In this document: piece by piece, positions 48,101-55,876 of the stretch | Layout: each line of letters opens with the position of its first letter | Position numbering within the stretch: position 1 is the first letter of the stretch | Origin: DRPN01 sp964599235 | GTDB lineage: Bacteria; Bacteroidota; Bacteroidia; Bacteroidales; VadinHA17 | Assembly (NCBI GenBank): GCA_964599235.1 | Contig: CAZRDX010000004.1 | Coordinates: 1 to 64,000, forward strand | Direction of reading: 5' to 3' | Length of the DNA stretch: 64,000 bases | Position numbers and translations under genes: made by a program | Notes under the pieces: generated by a model | Seen by the model: the letters and a program-made list of their open reading frames with translations, nothing else | Told to the model about the DNA's origin: nothing | Databases searched by the model: none

Positions 48101-50447
48101 AGTCCGAGATCTGCATATCATCCGTTGGAAACAGGCGGCCCTGGCCGGTGCCGTGATCTTCGTCCTGAGCCTTCCGGTCGCCTGGCTGATCCACCATCTG
48201 CGGCCGTCCACCCCGCCGGGCACCCACGGCCAGGCCACTTACACCGGCGGCGACCAGTGCATCGAATGCCACAGGAAAGAGTACCTCGACTGGAAGATCT
48301 CCGACCATGCCATGGCCATGGCCCCCGCCACCCCCGCCACCGTCGAGGGCGACTTCAGCGGCGTCACCTTCACCGACAAGGAAGGGACCACCAGCAGGTT
48401 CTACATGAAAGACAGCTCTTTTTACGTCCACACCCGCGGCCCCGGAGGTCACTACGGTGACTTCCGCATCACCTATACCTTCGGGGTCCGCCCCCTGCAA
48501 CAGTATCTCGTCCCTTTCGACAGCGGACGCCTGCAGTGCCTCCCCCTGGCCTGGGACACCGAACGCAAATGCTGGTACAGTCTGCCCGACTCCCTTTACA
48601 AGAACGAGAACCTCACCCCCGACAACTGGCTCTACTGGACCAACAACGGCCAGAACTGGAACGGTATGTGTGCCGATTGCCACTCGACCAACCTGCGGAA
48701 AGGATATGACCCCGATGAACACACCTATCACACCACCTGGACCGACATCAACGTCCATTGCGAGGCATGTCACGGCCCCGGCTCCGAACACATCCGGTGG
48801 GCCCGGCTGCCCCGAGCCGACCGGCCCGAGGGGGAAAACTACTGGCTGACGGTCAACACCTCTTCCATGACCACCGAAGAGGAGGTGAAGCTCTGCGCAC
48901 GGTGCCACGCCCGCCGCTCCGTGCTCAGCGACTTCCTTCCCGAACATTTCCACCGCGACATGCTCGACCAGATGGTGCCGCAGCTGCTCAATGAGCCGCA
49001 TTACTTCTCCGACGGTCAGATCCTCGACGAGGACTATGTATGGGGTTCGTTCACCCAGAGCTACATGTACCAAGAACATGTGCGGGTGCGTTGCAGCGAC
49101 TGTCACAACGTGCACAGTGGCGAGACCATCCTTCCTGATGAAGACAACCAGCTCTGCCTGCAGTGCCACCGCGCCGATGTTTACGACACCTATGCCCACA
49201 CCTTCCACCACAAGGCCGGCGAGGGAGGAAAGCCTTTGTTTCTTCCCGGGGGTGACACCGTAGCCGTGGGCGAAGGAGCCCTGTGCGTCAACTGTCACAT
49301 GCCGGGACGCTATTACATGGGTGTCGATTACCGGCGTGACCACAGCCTGCGCATCCCGCGTCCCGACCTGTCGGTGCGTTATGGCACACCCAACGCCTGC
49401 ACGCAATGCCACACCGACAAGAGCGACCGCTGGGCCGCACGCCACATGCGGCAATGGTACGGCATCAGTCGCCGTCATCACTATGGTGAGGTGCTGGCCC
49501 GGGGCCGCCGGAGCGACCCCGCCGCCCTCGACAGTCTCATCCTCCTGTCGCAGGATATCCTCTTCCCCGTGATCGTCCGGGCCACAGCCCTCACCCTGCT
49601 GCAGAACTATCCCGTCCCCAGGAGCTTTGATGCCCTGGTGAAGGCCTTCAGCGACCCCGAGGCGCTCATCCGCGAGGCGGCCGTACGCAGCCTGCCCAAC
49701 CTCCACCCCGACACCTTCCGCACAGCCCTCGAACCCATGCTCCTCGACCCCGTCAAGGCCGTACGCATCCAGGCCGCTTTCCGTCTCTCCGCCTTCCCCC
49801 GCCGCTCGATCGGCGCCCGTTACCAGCAAGCCTACCGGAAAGCCCTCGAAGAATACCGGGAGGCCATGCTCTACATGGGTGATTTCGCCAGCAGCCGTCA
49901 CAACCTGGGCATCCTCTACACCAACCTGGGACAGACCGACCGGGCCATCCACAGCTACGAGGAAGCCCTCCGCATCGACAACCTCTTCTATCCGGCCCGC
50001 ATCAACCTGGCCCTCCTCTACAACCAGAAAGGCGAGAACGACAAAGCCGAAGAGATGCTGCGCAAGACCCTCGAACAGGAACCCGACTTTGCCGAAGGTT
50101 ATTATTACCTGGGACTTTTGCGGGCCGAGGAGAAAGACCTTCAGGGAGCTCTCACCTACCTCCTCGAGGCGGCCCGCCGCATGCCCCACTACACCAGGGT
50201 CAAGTACAACCTCGCCCTTCTCTACCAGCAAACGGGACAACCCCGGAAAGCCTGGAACTATCTGCAGGAATGCCTGCAGGATGAACCTTACAACTACGAC
50301 TATCTTTACGCTGCCGCCTCCTTCGCCATGCAAAAGGGCGACCGTGCCACGGCCACGAAATACGCCCGGATGCTCAGCGAACATTACCCCGACAGCCGTG
50401 CCGGCCGGCAACTCCTGCAGACACTGTCAGGATCATACGATCAATGA
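48093..50447 (+). CDS. Octaheme c-type cytochrome with HEAT-like and TPR C-terminal region
   Basis: 784 residues. An N-terminal membrane anchor (about 15-36) precedes eight CxxCH heme sites at residues 56, 193, 223, 268, 334, 355, 398 and 436: CIECH, CADCH, CEACH, CARCH, CSDCH, CLQCH, CVNCH, CTQCH. A helical region (about 490-590; RSFDALVKAFSDPEALIREA) resembles HEAT repeats. Several TPR units run from about 600 to 770 (SSRHNLGILYTNLGQTDRAI, ARINLALLYNQKGENDKAEE). It overlaps the Rieske gene by 8 nt, so it is very probably the electron acceptor of the b-Rieske unit on the periplasmic side. The TPRs suggest docking of a partner. The terminal acceptor is unknown. The start at 48093 is preferred to 48069 by overlap style only. 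Confidence 0.92.
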   Translation: MSEVRDLHIIRWKQAALAGAVIFVLSLPVAWLIHHLRPSTPPGTHGQATYTGGDQCIECHRKEYLDWKISDHAMAMAPATPATVEGDFSGVTFTDKEGTTSRFYMKDSSFYVHTRGPGGHYGDFRITYTFGVRPLQQYLVPFDSGRLQCLPLAWDTERKCWYSLPDSLYKNENLTPDNWLYWTNNGQNWNGMCADCHSTNLRKGYDPDEHTYHTTWTDINVHCEACHGPGSEHIRWARLPRADRPEGENYWLTVNTSSMTTEEEVKLCARCHARRSVLSDFLPEHFHRDMLDQMVPQLLNEPHYFSDGQILDEDYVWGSFTQSYMYQEHVRVRCSDCHNVHSGETILPDEDNQLCLQCHRADVYDTYAHTFHHKAGEGGKPLFLPGGDTVAVGEGALCVNCHMPGRYYMGVDYRRDHSLRIPRPDLSVRYGTPNACTQCHTDKSDRWAARHMRQWYGISRRHHYGEVLARGRRSDPAALDSLILLSQDILFPVIVRATALTLLQNYPVPRSFDALVKAFSDPEALIREAAVRSLPNLHPDTFRTALEPMLLDPVKAVRIQAAFRLSAFPRRSIGARYQQAYRKALEEYREAMLYMGDFASSRHNLGILYTNLGQTDRAIHSYEEALRIDNLFYPARINLALLYNQKGENDKAEEMLRKTLEQEPDFAEGYYYLGLLRAEEKDLQGALTYLLEAARRMPHYTRVKYNLALLYQQTGQPRKAWNYLQECLQDEPYNYDYLYAAASFAMQKGDRATATKYARMLSEHYPDSRAGRQLLQTLSGSYDQ

Positions 50448-50476
50448 CCTTATTTCTCATCCAAAAACATACCCAC

Positions 50477-51535
50477 ATGAACACGACCGACACTCCCCGG
50501 CGGGTCTCCCTCGCCTCCCTGGCTTATCTGGTCATCATCCTGGCCGGGGTCAAAACGGCCAGCCCCATCCTGGTCCCTTTCCTGCTTTCGCTTTTCCTGG
50601 TGATCATCTTCAAGCCCTTTGCCGATGTCCTGCACCGCCGCCGACTTCCCGGATGGCTTGTCTTCACGATCATTCTCTTGGTGATCCTGCTGTTCGATTT
50701 CCTGGTGGTGATGATCGTTTCGGCCTCGGTGAGTTCTTTCACCGACAACATGGATCTTTACAACGAGCGGCTGCAGGGTTATCGCGACCGACTGGTGACG
50801 CTTTCGGCACATCTGGGCTTTCACGACCGCAGCCAGCTCGATGCCCTTTTTGACCCGCAGCGTCTGATGGGGTTCATCGCCGGCACCCTGAGCAGCTTCA
50901 GCGACCTGCTCTCCAACGGCATCCTCATCCTGCTGACCGTCGGCTTCATCTTCATCGAGGCCAAGATCTTCCCCGCCAAGGTACGGGCCATCAGCCGCAA
51001 GCCGGAGAACATCCGCTATTTCAATGTCATCAACCACCAGATCAACCGCTACATGATGATCAAGACCTACGTCTCATTAGGTACAGGCGTCCTCATCGGC
51101 GGCCTGCTGGCATTGGTGAGGCTTGATTTCGCCGTTCTGTGGGGCCTGATCGCTTTCCTTCTCAATTACATCCCCAACATCGGCTCGCTCATCGCCGCCA
51201 TCCCGCCGGTGGTGCTGGCCCTGGTACAGTTCGGCATGGGCGGCGCCATCGGTATCGCCATCATCTTCCTGACGGTCAACTTCGTCATCGGAAACTACAT
51301 CGAACCCAAGCTCATGGGACATGGTCTCGGCCTCTCGGTCCTCGTGGTGTTCCTCTCCCTGATCTTCTGGGGCTGGCTCCTCGGCCCCGTGGGGATGTTC
51401 CTCTCCATACCCATCACCCTGGTGTTCAAGATCATCATGCAGATCAACCCCGGCACGCGCTGGATGGCCATCCTTCTGGGCGACGGCACCGAACTGTCGG
51501 AAGAACCCTCCGTGCCTGCCTCACCCCTTTCCTGA
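50477..51535 (+). CDS. AI-2E family transporter (permease), copy 1
   Basis: 352 residues with about eight membrane helices. The family core is LVIILAGVKTASPILVPFLL, VIIFKPFADVLHRRRLPGWL, LLALVRLDFAVLWGLIAFLL, NYIPNIGSLIAAIPPVVLAL, and the late IEPKLMGHGLGLSVLVVFLS. Family members export autoinducer-2, or act in Na+/H+ exchange or other transport; the substrate is not known here. The ATG at 50477 is chosen because it aligns with the start of the paralogue at 51641. It follows the octaheme gene by 29 nt, so it may be cotranscribed. A terminator follows. Confidence 0.9.
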   Translation: MNTTDTPRRVSLASLAYLVIILAGVKTASPILVPFLLSLFLVIIFKPFADVLHRRRLPGWLVFTIILLVILLFDFLVVMIVSASVSSFTDNMDLYNERLQGYRDRLVTLSAHLGFHDRSQLDALFDPQRLMGFIAGTLSSFSDLLSNGILILLTVGFIFIEAKIFPAKVRAISRKPENIRYFNVINHQINRYMMIKTYVSLGTGVLIGGLLALVRLDFAVLWGLIAFLLNYIPNIGSLIAAIPPVVLALVQFGMGGAIGIAIIFLTVNFVIGNYIEPKLMGHGLGLSVLVVFLSLIFWGWLLGPVGMFLSIPITLVFKIIMQINPGTRWMAILLGDGTELSEEPSVPASPLS

Positions 51536-51560
51536 GCACCTTCTCTCGCAGAACATCCCG

Positions 51561-51588
51561 AAAAAGACCTGCAGCCGCAGGTCTTTTT
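51561..51588 (+). terminator. Intrinsic terminator after AI-2E copy 1
   Basis: AAAAAGACCTGC / GCAGGTCTTTTT stem of 12 bp with a 4-nt loop (AGCC), then T-rich sequence. It separates the cytochrome operon and copy 1 from copy 2. Confidence 0.9.
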
Positions 51589-51640
51589 CTATTACGGAAA
51601 TTGACCTAACTTTATCACCTTCATCAAAAAATGGTACGTC

Positions 51641-52729
51641 ATGGAACGAACCGGCAATTTCCGATCTGTCTCGACCCTCGGCATCCTGGCTTCCCTGGTC
51701 ATTGTCCTGGCAGGAGTGAAGGTGGCTTCCGACATCATCGTTCCGTTCCTCATGGCCCTCTTCATCGCGATCATTTTCAAGCCTTTTGCCAATGCCCTGC
51801 ACAAGAAAGGTGTCCCCAACTGGCTGGCACTGACCATCATCATCCTGGTGATCCTCATCTTCATCGGCCTGCTGGTAACCCTCATCACAGTGACGGTACA
51901 GAATTTCTCGGCCCGCATGCCTTTCTATAACGAAAAACTGTTGATCCAACGTGACCATTTCCTGGCCCTGGCCAACCGGTACCATCTGCACATCGACCAG
52001 GAGCAGCTCAATTCCTTTTTCGATCCTGCCAAGATCATGGGCTTCGTGGCAGCAGCATTACGCAGCTTCAGCGACATTCTTTCGAACGGTCTGCTTATCC
52101 TGATCACCATCATTTTTATCTTCATCGAATCGAATGTCTTTCACAAGAAAGTGCAGTTCATCGTGAAAGATGAACATAAGCTGCGTTTCTTCCGCGAGAT
52201 CAACGAGCAGCTCAACCATTACATGCTCATCAAGTCGATCACCTCGGCCGCCACGGGTCTGGTGCTGGGTGGCGTGCTGGCCGTTGCCGGGATCGACTAC
52301 GCGTTGTTGTGGGGGGTGATCGCCTTCATGCTCAACTACATCCCCAGCATCGGCTCGCTCATTGCCGCCATCCCGCCCATCATCCTGACACTCGTTCAGT
52401 ACGGTCTCCCCCAGGCCCTTCTGGTGACCCTTCTCTTTGCAGGTGTCAATTTCCTGATAGGCAGTATCATCGAACCCCGCCTCATGGGCCAGGGGCTGGG
52501 TCTCTCCATCCTCATCATCTTCATCTCCCTGATCTTCTGGGGATGGATCCTGGGACCGGTGGGCATGTTCCTCGCCCTGCCCCTCACGCTGGTGATCAAG
52601 ATTATCCTCCATTCACAACAAGAGACACGGTGGATCTCGGTATTATTGGGTAACGGCTCGGAGATCCCTGACTATCCTTTGCCTGCCCACAAACTCCCCG
52701 AACCCGATCATTCAAAACCTTCCGTATGA
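51641..52729 (+). CDS. AI-2E family transporter (permease), copy 2
   Basis: 362 residues, same plan as copy 1: SLVIVLAGVKVASDIIVPFL, IIFKPFANALHKKGVPNWLA, GIDYALLWGVIAFML, NYIPSIGSLIAAIPPIILTL and IEPRLMGQGLGLSILIIFIS. The two are tandem paralogues with matching motifs throughout. A near-consensus TAACTTTA at 51607-51614 may be its promoter. The stop overlaps the ankyrin gene start by 4 nt. Substrate unknown. Confidence 0.9.
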   Translation: MERTGNFRSVSTLGILASLVIVLAGVKVASDIIVPFLMALFIAIIFKPFANALHKKGVPNWLALTIIILVILIFIGLLVTLITVTVQNFSARMPFYNEKLLIQRDHFLALANRYHLHIDQEQLNSFFDPAKIMGFVAAALRSFSDILSNGLLILITIIFIFIESNVFHKKVQFIVKDEHKLRFFREINEQLNHYMLIKSITSAATGLVLGGVLAVAGIDYALLWGVIAFMLNYIPSIGSLIAAIPPIILTLVQYGLPQALLVTLLFAGVNFLIGSIIEPRLMGQGLGLSILIIFISLIFWGWILGPVGMFLALPLTLVIKIILHSQQETRWISVLLGNGSEIPDYPLPAHKLPEPDHSKPSV

Positions 52730-53343
52730 CACACCGATCCATTTCCTATCTGTTTTTCCTGGTCATGCTCTACCTGGCGGCAGGAGGCTGCCGTACCGCC
52801 TCCGAGCGATCCGACAGAAAAAAAGATGAAGGACAGACATCTGTCGCAGCCTCTGACGTCACCGGCACATTCCTGGAGGCGGCTTTGCAGGGCGATCTCT
52901 CCGCCGTTCGTCGTCTGGTGGATGACGGCATAGACCCCGACCTGCCGGGTGAGGGAGGACGTACGGCGCTCATGCTAGCCGCTTACAACGGTCATGACGA
53001 GATCGTGCATTATCTCCTCGATCACGGCGCCGACCCTAATCGCCGTGATGATCAGGGGATGCATGCCCTGATCTATGCCGCCTCTGGACCTTTCCCCAAC
53101 ACCGTCCAGCTCCTTCTGAATCACAAAGCCGACCCCAACCTCATCGCACACGGCGACGGCTGGACAGCCCTCATGTTCGCCGCCGCCGAAGGACAACTGG
53201 AGGTGGTCAAAGTGTTGCTGAAACACGGTGCCGACCCTGCGATCCGGGAGAAGGACGGCGACACCGCCGAATCCTTCGCCCGCAAGAACGGCCATACCCA
53301 CGTGGCCGACTACTTAAAACAATACATGGAGAAAAAGAAATGA
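52726..53343 (+). CDS. Ankyrin-repeat lipoprotein
   Basis: 205 residues. Lipoprotein signal with lipobox AAGGC (Cys about 23), a charged linker, then about four ankyrin repeats from residue 45: LEAALQGDLSAVRRLVDDGI, GRTALMLAAYNGHDEIVHYL, GMHALIYAASGPFPNTVQLL and WTALMFAAAEGQLEVVKVLL. It would bind a protein partner in the periplasm or at the outer membrane. It overlaps AI-2E copy 2 by 4 nt, so the partner could be that permease; this is a guess from linkage. Confidence 0.88.
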   Translation: MTHRSISYLFFLVMLYLAAGGCRTASERSDRKKDEGQTSVAASDVTGTFLEAALQGDLSAVRRLVDDGIDPDLPGEGGRTALMLAAYNGHDEIVHYLLDHGADPNRRDDQGMHALIYAASGPFPNTVQLLLNHKADPNLIAHGDGWTALMFAAAEGQLEVVKVLLKHGADPAIREKDGDTAESFARKNGHTHVADYLKQYMEKKK

Positions 53344-54024
53344 TCATCCCGCTCCCCGGGGGAGATGGTTGCTGTATCCTCTTCCGACCAGCTCTTCGGC
53401 AGCTGCCATCACCTCGTCCGGGATCTCCACCGGCACCTGATAACCCAGGGCAGGATAATCCCGCAGCCTGAACAGATCCCCTACGAGGATATGGATCACC
53501 TGTTGCAAGGGGATCTCGTCGGTGGGATAACGCTCAAAAGGGATGCGGGGCGAGGTGACCGCCACTTTCACCGGCGGCCCGGGCCACTGCCTCAGAAAAG
53601 TGGCCAGCGTCCTGCGCTCCATGTAAGGCTTCTGCACCAGGAGGATACTTGCGGGGATGATATCCCGTTCCCGCAACATCCGCCAGGCATAACGTATGTT
53701 CTCACCCGTGTTGGTAGCCTCCTGCTCCACCAGGATCGCCTCTTCCGGCACGCCGTGCGCCCGCGCCCACGACGCAAAACGCTCCGCCTCTGTCTCCTGC
53801 CAGTCCTGCGTCAGCACCCCCCGCCTGCCCGAAAAAAGGATCCGCGGCGCCCACCTCTCCCGGTAAAGCTCCACCGCCCGCTCCGCCACACGCAGATCAT
53901 GACTGCCCAACACCAGGATCAGATCGGCAACGATCAGATCCTGATCCAGATGGTGATAATCCCACAACAGCCGGGCCAGCTCCTCGTCACTTCGCCTGTC
54001 AATGAAATTCTCCATGAGCTTCAT
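53344..54024 (-). CDS. YdcF/DUF218 family protein
   Basis: 226 residues. The DUF218 core is seen as ADLILVLGSHDLRVAERAVE, ILFSGRRGVLT, TEAERFASWARAHGVPEEAI and EQEATNTGENIRYAWRML, which carry the conserved Gly, Glu and Asn of the family. There is no membrane anchor, so this is the soluble YdcF type rather than SanA/ElyC. The biochemical role is unresolved in general. Convergent with the ankyrin gene: the stop codons are adjacent with no gap. Confidence 0.85.
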   Translation of the reverse strand: MKLMENFIDRRSDEELARLLWDYHHLDQDLIVADLILVLGSHDLRVAERAVELYRERWAPRILFSGRRGVLTQDWQETEAERFASWARAHGVPEEAILVEQEATNTGENIRYAWRMLRERDIIPASILLVQKPYMERRTLATFLRQWPGPPVKVAVTSPRIPFERYPTDEIPLQQVIHILVGDLFRLRDYPALGYQVPVEIPDEVMAAAEELVGRGYSNHLPRGAG

Positions 54025-54069
54025 ATGAAAAAAACTGCATATGACATCCCTCCCTTCTTGAGGATTTTT

Positions 54070-54077
54070 TAAATTTG
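54070..54077 (+). promoter_or_regulatory. -7 box TAAATTTG before the Bor-like gene
   Basis: Perfect TAnnTTTG giving a leader of about 78 nt that contains a small CTTCC-GCAA-GGAAG hairpin directly after the box. Confidence 0.55.
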
Positions 54078-54158
54078 TTTCTTCCGCAAGGAAGAGGTCG
54101 GAATATGCCGAACAAGACCTGATAAACTGAAGTAGGCATCATCAAAATGCTGAAGACC

Positions 54159-54452
54159 ATGAAAAGAAAGTTCATCCATGTTGTCGTGGCACTTGTTTTC
54201 ATGTTCTCGCTTTCATCCTGCTATTCCCATACTTTCGTGATCGGTGACGGTCCCAAGACGGGTGTCACGGTGACGGCCAAGAACAATTTCTTCCTTTACG
54301 GTCTGATCCCCGGCAAGGTTTCCGATCCGCAGAAGATGGCAGGCGGCGCCAAAGACTATCAGGTCACCGAAGTCCACACTTTCCTCGACGGACTGATCGG
54401 AGGACTCACTTTCGGGATCTATACACCGACCACGACCAAAGTACAGAAATAA
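54159..54452 (+). CDS. Bor family lipoprotein
   Basis: 97 residues with a lipoprotein signal (lipobox LSSC). The mature part has YSHTFVIGDGP, KNNFFLYGLIPGK, VTEVHTFLDGLIGGLTFGIY and TPTTTKVQK, the pattern of the Bor/Iss family first known from phage lambda (serum-resistance lipoprotein) and also common as a chromosomal gene in Bacteroidota. Nothing around it is phage-like. Function here unknown. Start at 54159 rather than 54147 gives MKRKFIHVVV, a normal signal start. Confidence 0.85.
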   Translation: MKRKFIHVVVALVFMFSLSSCYSHTFVIGDGPKTGVTVTAKNNFFLYGLIPGKVSDPQKMAGGAKDYQVTEVHTFLDGLIGGLTFGIYTPTTTKVQK

Positions 54453-54460
54453 CCTGTTGC

Positions 54461-54484
54461 GGTGGCATCAGCCGCCTTTTTTTT
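54461..54484 (+). terminator. Intrinsic terminator after the Bor-like gene
   Basis: GGTGGC (54461-54466) and GCCGCC (54471-54476) form a 6-bp stem with a 4-nt loop (one wobble), then eight T. It ends 4 nt before the next ATG. Confidence 0.8.
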
Positions 54485-54488
54485 GCTT

Positions 54489-54704
54489 ATGCGATATCTC
54501 TTTTTGGTGACAGGGGTCCTCCTGTTGCTTCATACGGGCCTTTATTTCTTTCGTCTCGCCCATTATCTGCAGGCAGGGCTTTTCACCCTGTCCCCGTACG
54601 GGAAGGGCCTGCTTGCAGGACGTATCCTCCTTTTCCTGGCGGGAGTTTTTCTCCTATGGCTTGGACTGCGCAGAACCAAGAAAGAACGGAACGATGCGAA
54701 ATGA
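54489..54704 (+). CDS. Small two-helix membrane protein, hypothetical
   Basis: 71 residues: YLFLVTGVLLLLHTGLYFF and ILLFLAGVFLLWLGLRRT form two membrane helices joined by a short loop, with a basic C-terminus. No family is recognised. The ATG follows the U-tract of the Bor-gene terminator by 4 nt, so expression would need read-through of that terminator. It may be a weakly expressed companion of the Bor-like gene or not expressed. Confidence 0.5.
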   Translation: MRYLFLVTGVLLLLHTGLYFFRLAHYLQAGLFTLSPYGKGLLAGRILLFLAGVFLLWLGLRRTKKERNDAK

Positions 54705-54712
54705 TGTCCTTT

Positions 54713-55750
54713 TCAGGTGAGGGCTTTGGAGACCCGCATCTTCATCCTGCGGTTCAGCTTAAGATAGAGAAGTATACCATCAAGCACCATGTTGCGGAAG
54801 ATGCCGCTGCGGATCAGCACCCGCATGAAACGGTGCTGGATGTGGTTGTAACGCACGATGCGGTCGATCTCGGGAAATGAGCTTTTCGTACCCAGGATCT
54901 TTTCCGCCGCAGCCTTGCCCGAGACAAGGGCCTGGTAGATCCCCTCGCCCGTGAGCCCCGAAGCCAGTCCGGCAGCCTCCCCCACGAGGAGGATCCTGCC
55001 GAAATCCCATCCCCGGTGATCATAACTGATGGGGAAGCTCTCGTAACGGGCCCAGCTGATGTCCAGCCCCTCACGTTGCAGCCAGCGGCGGAAACGCCTG
55101 CGCATCCAGGTGGGGGAGACATAACGCGGGTCACCTCCCACTCCTGCCACCAGCTCGTCACGGTGAGGGAAGATCCAGCCGTACCAGGAATGGAAATAGC
55201 GACCGTTCATGTGGATCTCGAAGCGGGGCTCCTTCTCCCACGGAATACGGTACTGCATGGTGAAGATCCTTTTCTCCACCGGCAGCCCCAGATGACGCCG
55301 CACCAGCGAGGTGGCACCGTCGGCACCCACCAGGTGACGGAAGCCGATCCGCTCTCCCTGCGAGGTGACCACATGGTCCTCTCCGATGGTGGTCACCGCC
55401 GTGGCCAGCCGTACCTCTCCGCCGCGCTCCCGCACCCGGGCAACCTGCCATGACCCCAGGGCTTTCCTGTCGACGGTGAAGAGCACCGGCTTGGGATGAC
55501 GGGTGTACATCGTCACGTGGGGAGCCTTCAGCAGCGACTCCTTCATCTTCACCTCGATCAGCTCCTCCGGCACCGGCAGGAGCTCCAGGTCTTTCTCCGT
55601 CAGGCCGCCGGCACACACCTTGTCGCCCGCCACCGCCTTCTTCTCCAGCACCACCACCCTGCGCCCTGCCGCAGCCAGATGCTCGGCACAGAACAGCCCC
55701 GCAGGACCCGCTCCCACTACGACCACATCGTACCTTTCCATCCTCGGCAT
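54713..55750 (-). CDS. Geranylgeranyl reductase family FAD-dependent oxidoreductase
   Basis: 345 residues of the PHBH-like flavoprotein fold. FAD motif YDVVVVGAGPAGLFCAEHLA, then LEKKAVAGDKVCAGGLTEKD with the family's KVCAGG, the middle LVGADGATSLVRRHL (DG motif) and the late ILLVGEAAGLASGLTGEGIY. Family members saturate isoprenoid chains of lipids or quinones; the substrate here is not known. A side-chain-reduced menaquinone or a membrane lipid are options. Start at 55750 (or 55741). A TATTTTTG box is at 55764-55771. A much longer reading on this strand runs through porQ and is spurious. Confidence 0.9.
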   Translation of the reverse strand: MPRMERYDVVVVGAGPAGLFCAEHLAAAGRRVVVLEKKAVAGDKVCAGGLTEKDLELLPVPEELIEVKMKESLLKAPHVTMYTRHPKPVLFTVDRKALGSWQVARVRERGGEVRLATAVTTIGEDHVVTSQGERIGFRHLVGADGATSLVRRHLGLPVEKRIFTMQYRIPWEKEPRFEIHMNGRYFHSWYGWIFPHRDELVAGVGGDPRYVSPTWMRRRFRRWLQREGLDISWARYESFPISYDHRGWDFGRILLVGEAAGLASGLTGEGIYQALVSGKAAAEKILGTKSSFPEIDRIVRYNHIQHRFMRVLIRSGIFRNMVLDGILLYLKLNRRMKMRVSKALT

Positions 55751-55763
55751 CTTTTGAAAGCTC

Positions 55764-55771
55764 CAAAAATA
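55764..55771 (-). promoter_or_regulatory. -7 box TATTTTTG before the GGR-type gene
   Basis: Perfect TAnnTTTG on the minus strand, leader about 10-20 nt. The divergent porQ box is 56 nt away. Confidence 0.6.
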
Positions 55772-55826
55772 GGAAACTTTCTCTTTGGACCTTGTTCCCT
55801 GCCTTGGCAGATCAGGGGGAAATACA

Positions 55827-55834
55827 TACTTTTG
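55827..55834 (+). promoter_or_regulatory. -7 box TACTTTTG before porQ
   Basis: Perfect TAnnTTTG, 42 nt before the porQ start codon. Confidence 0.6.
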
Positions 55835-55876
55835 GACATCCTGCAACGTTCTGGATGAAGGACCTTTTTTAGGCTC

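Noticed and set aside
47973..50411. 812-codon open frame antisense to the octaheme cytochrome gene
   Set aside because: It has no domain, consists of composition-driven Val/Gly-rich text, and the opposite strand has eight CxxCH sites and TPRs. It is a high-GC shadow frame.
54159..54452. Prophage remnant, because of the Bor-like gene
   Set aside because: No integrase, structural phage gene or attachment repeat lies nearby; Bor-like lipoproteins are common chromosomal genes.
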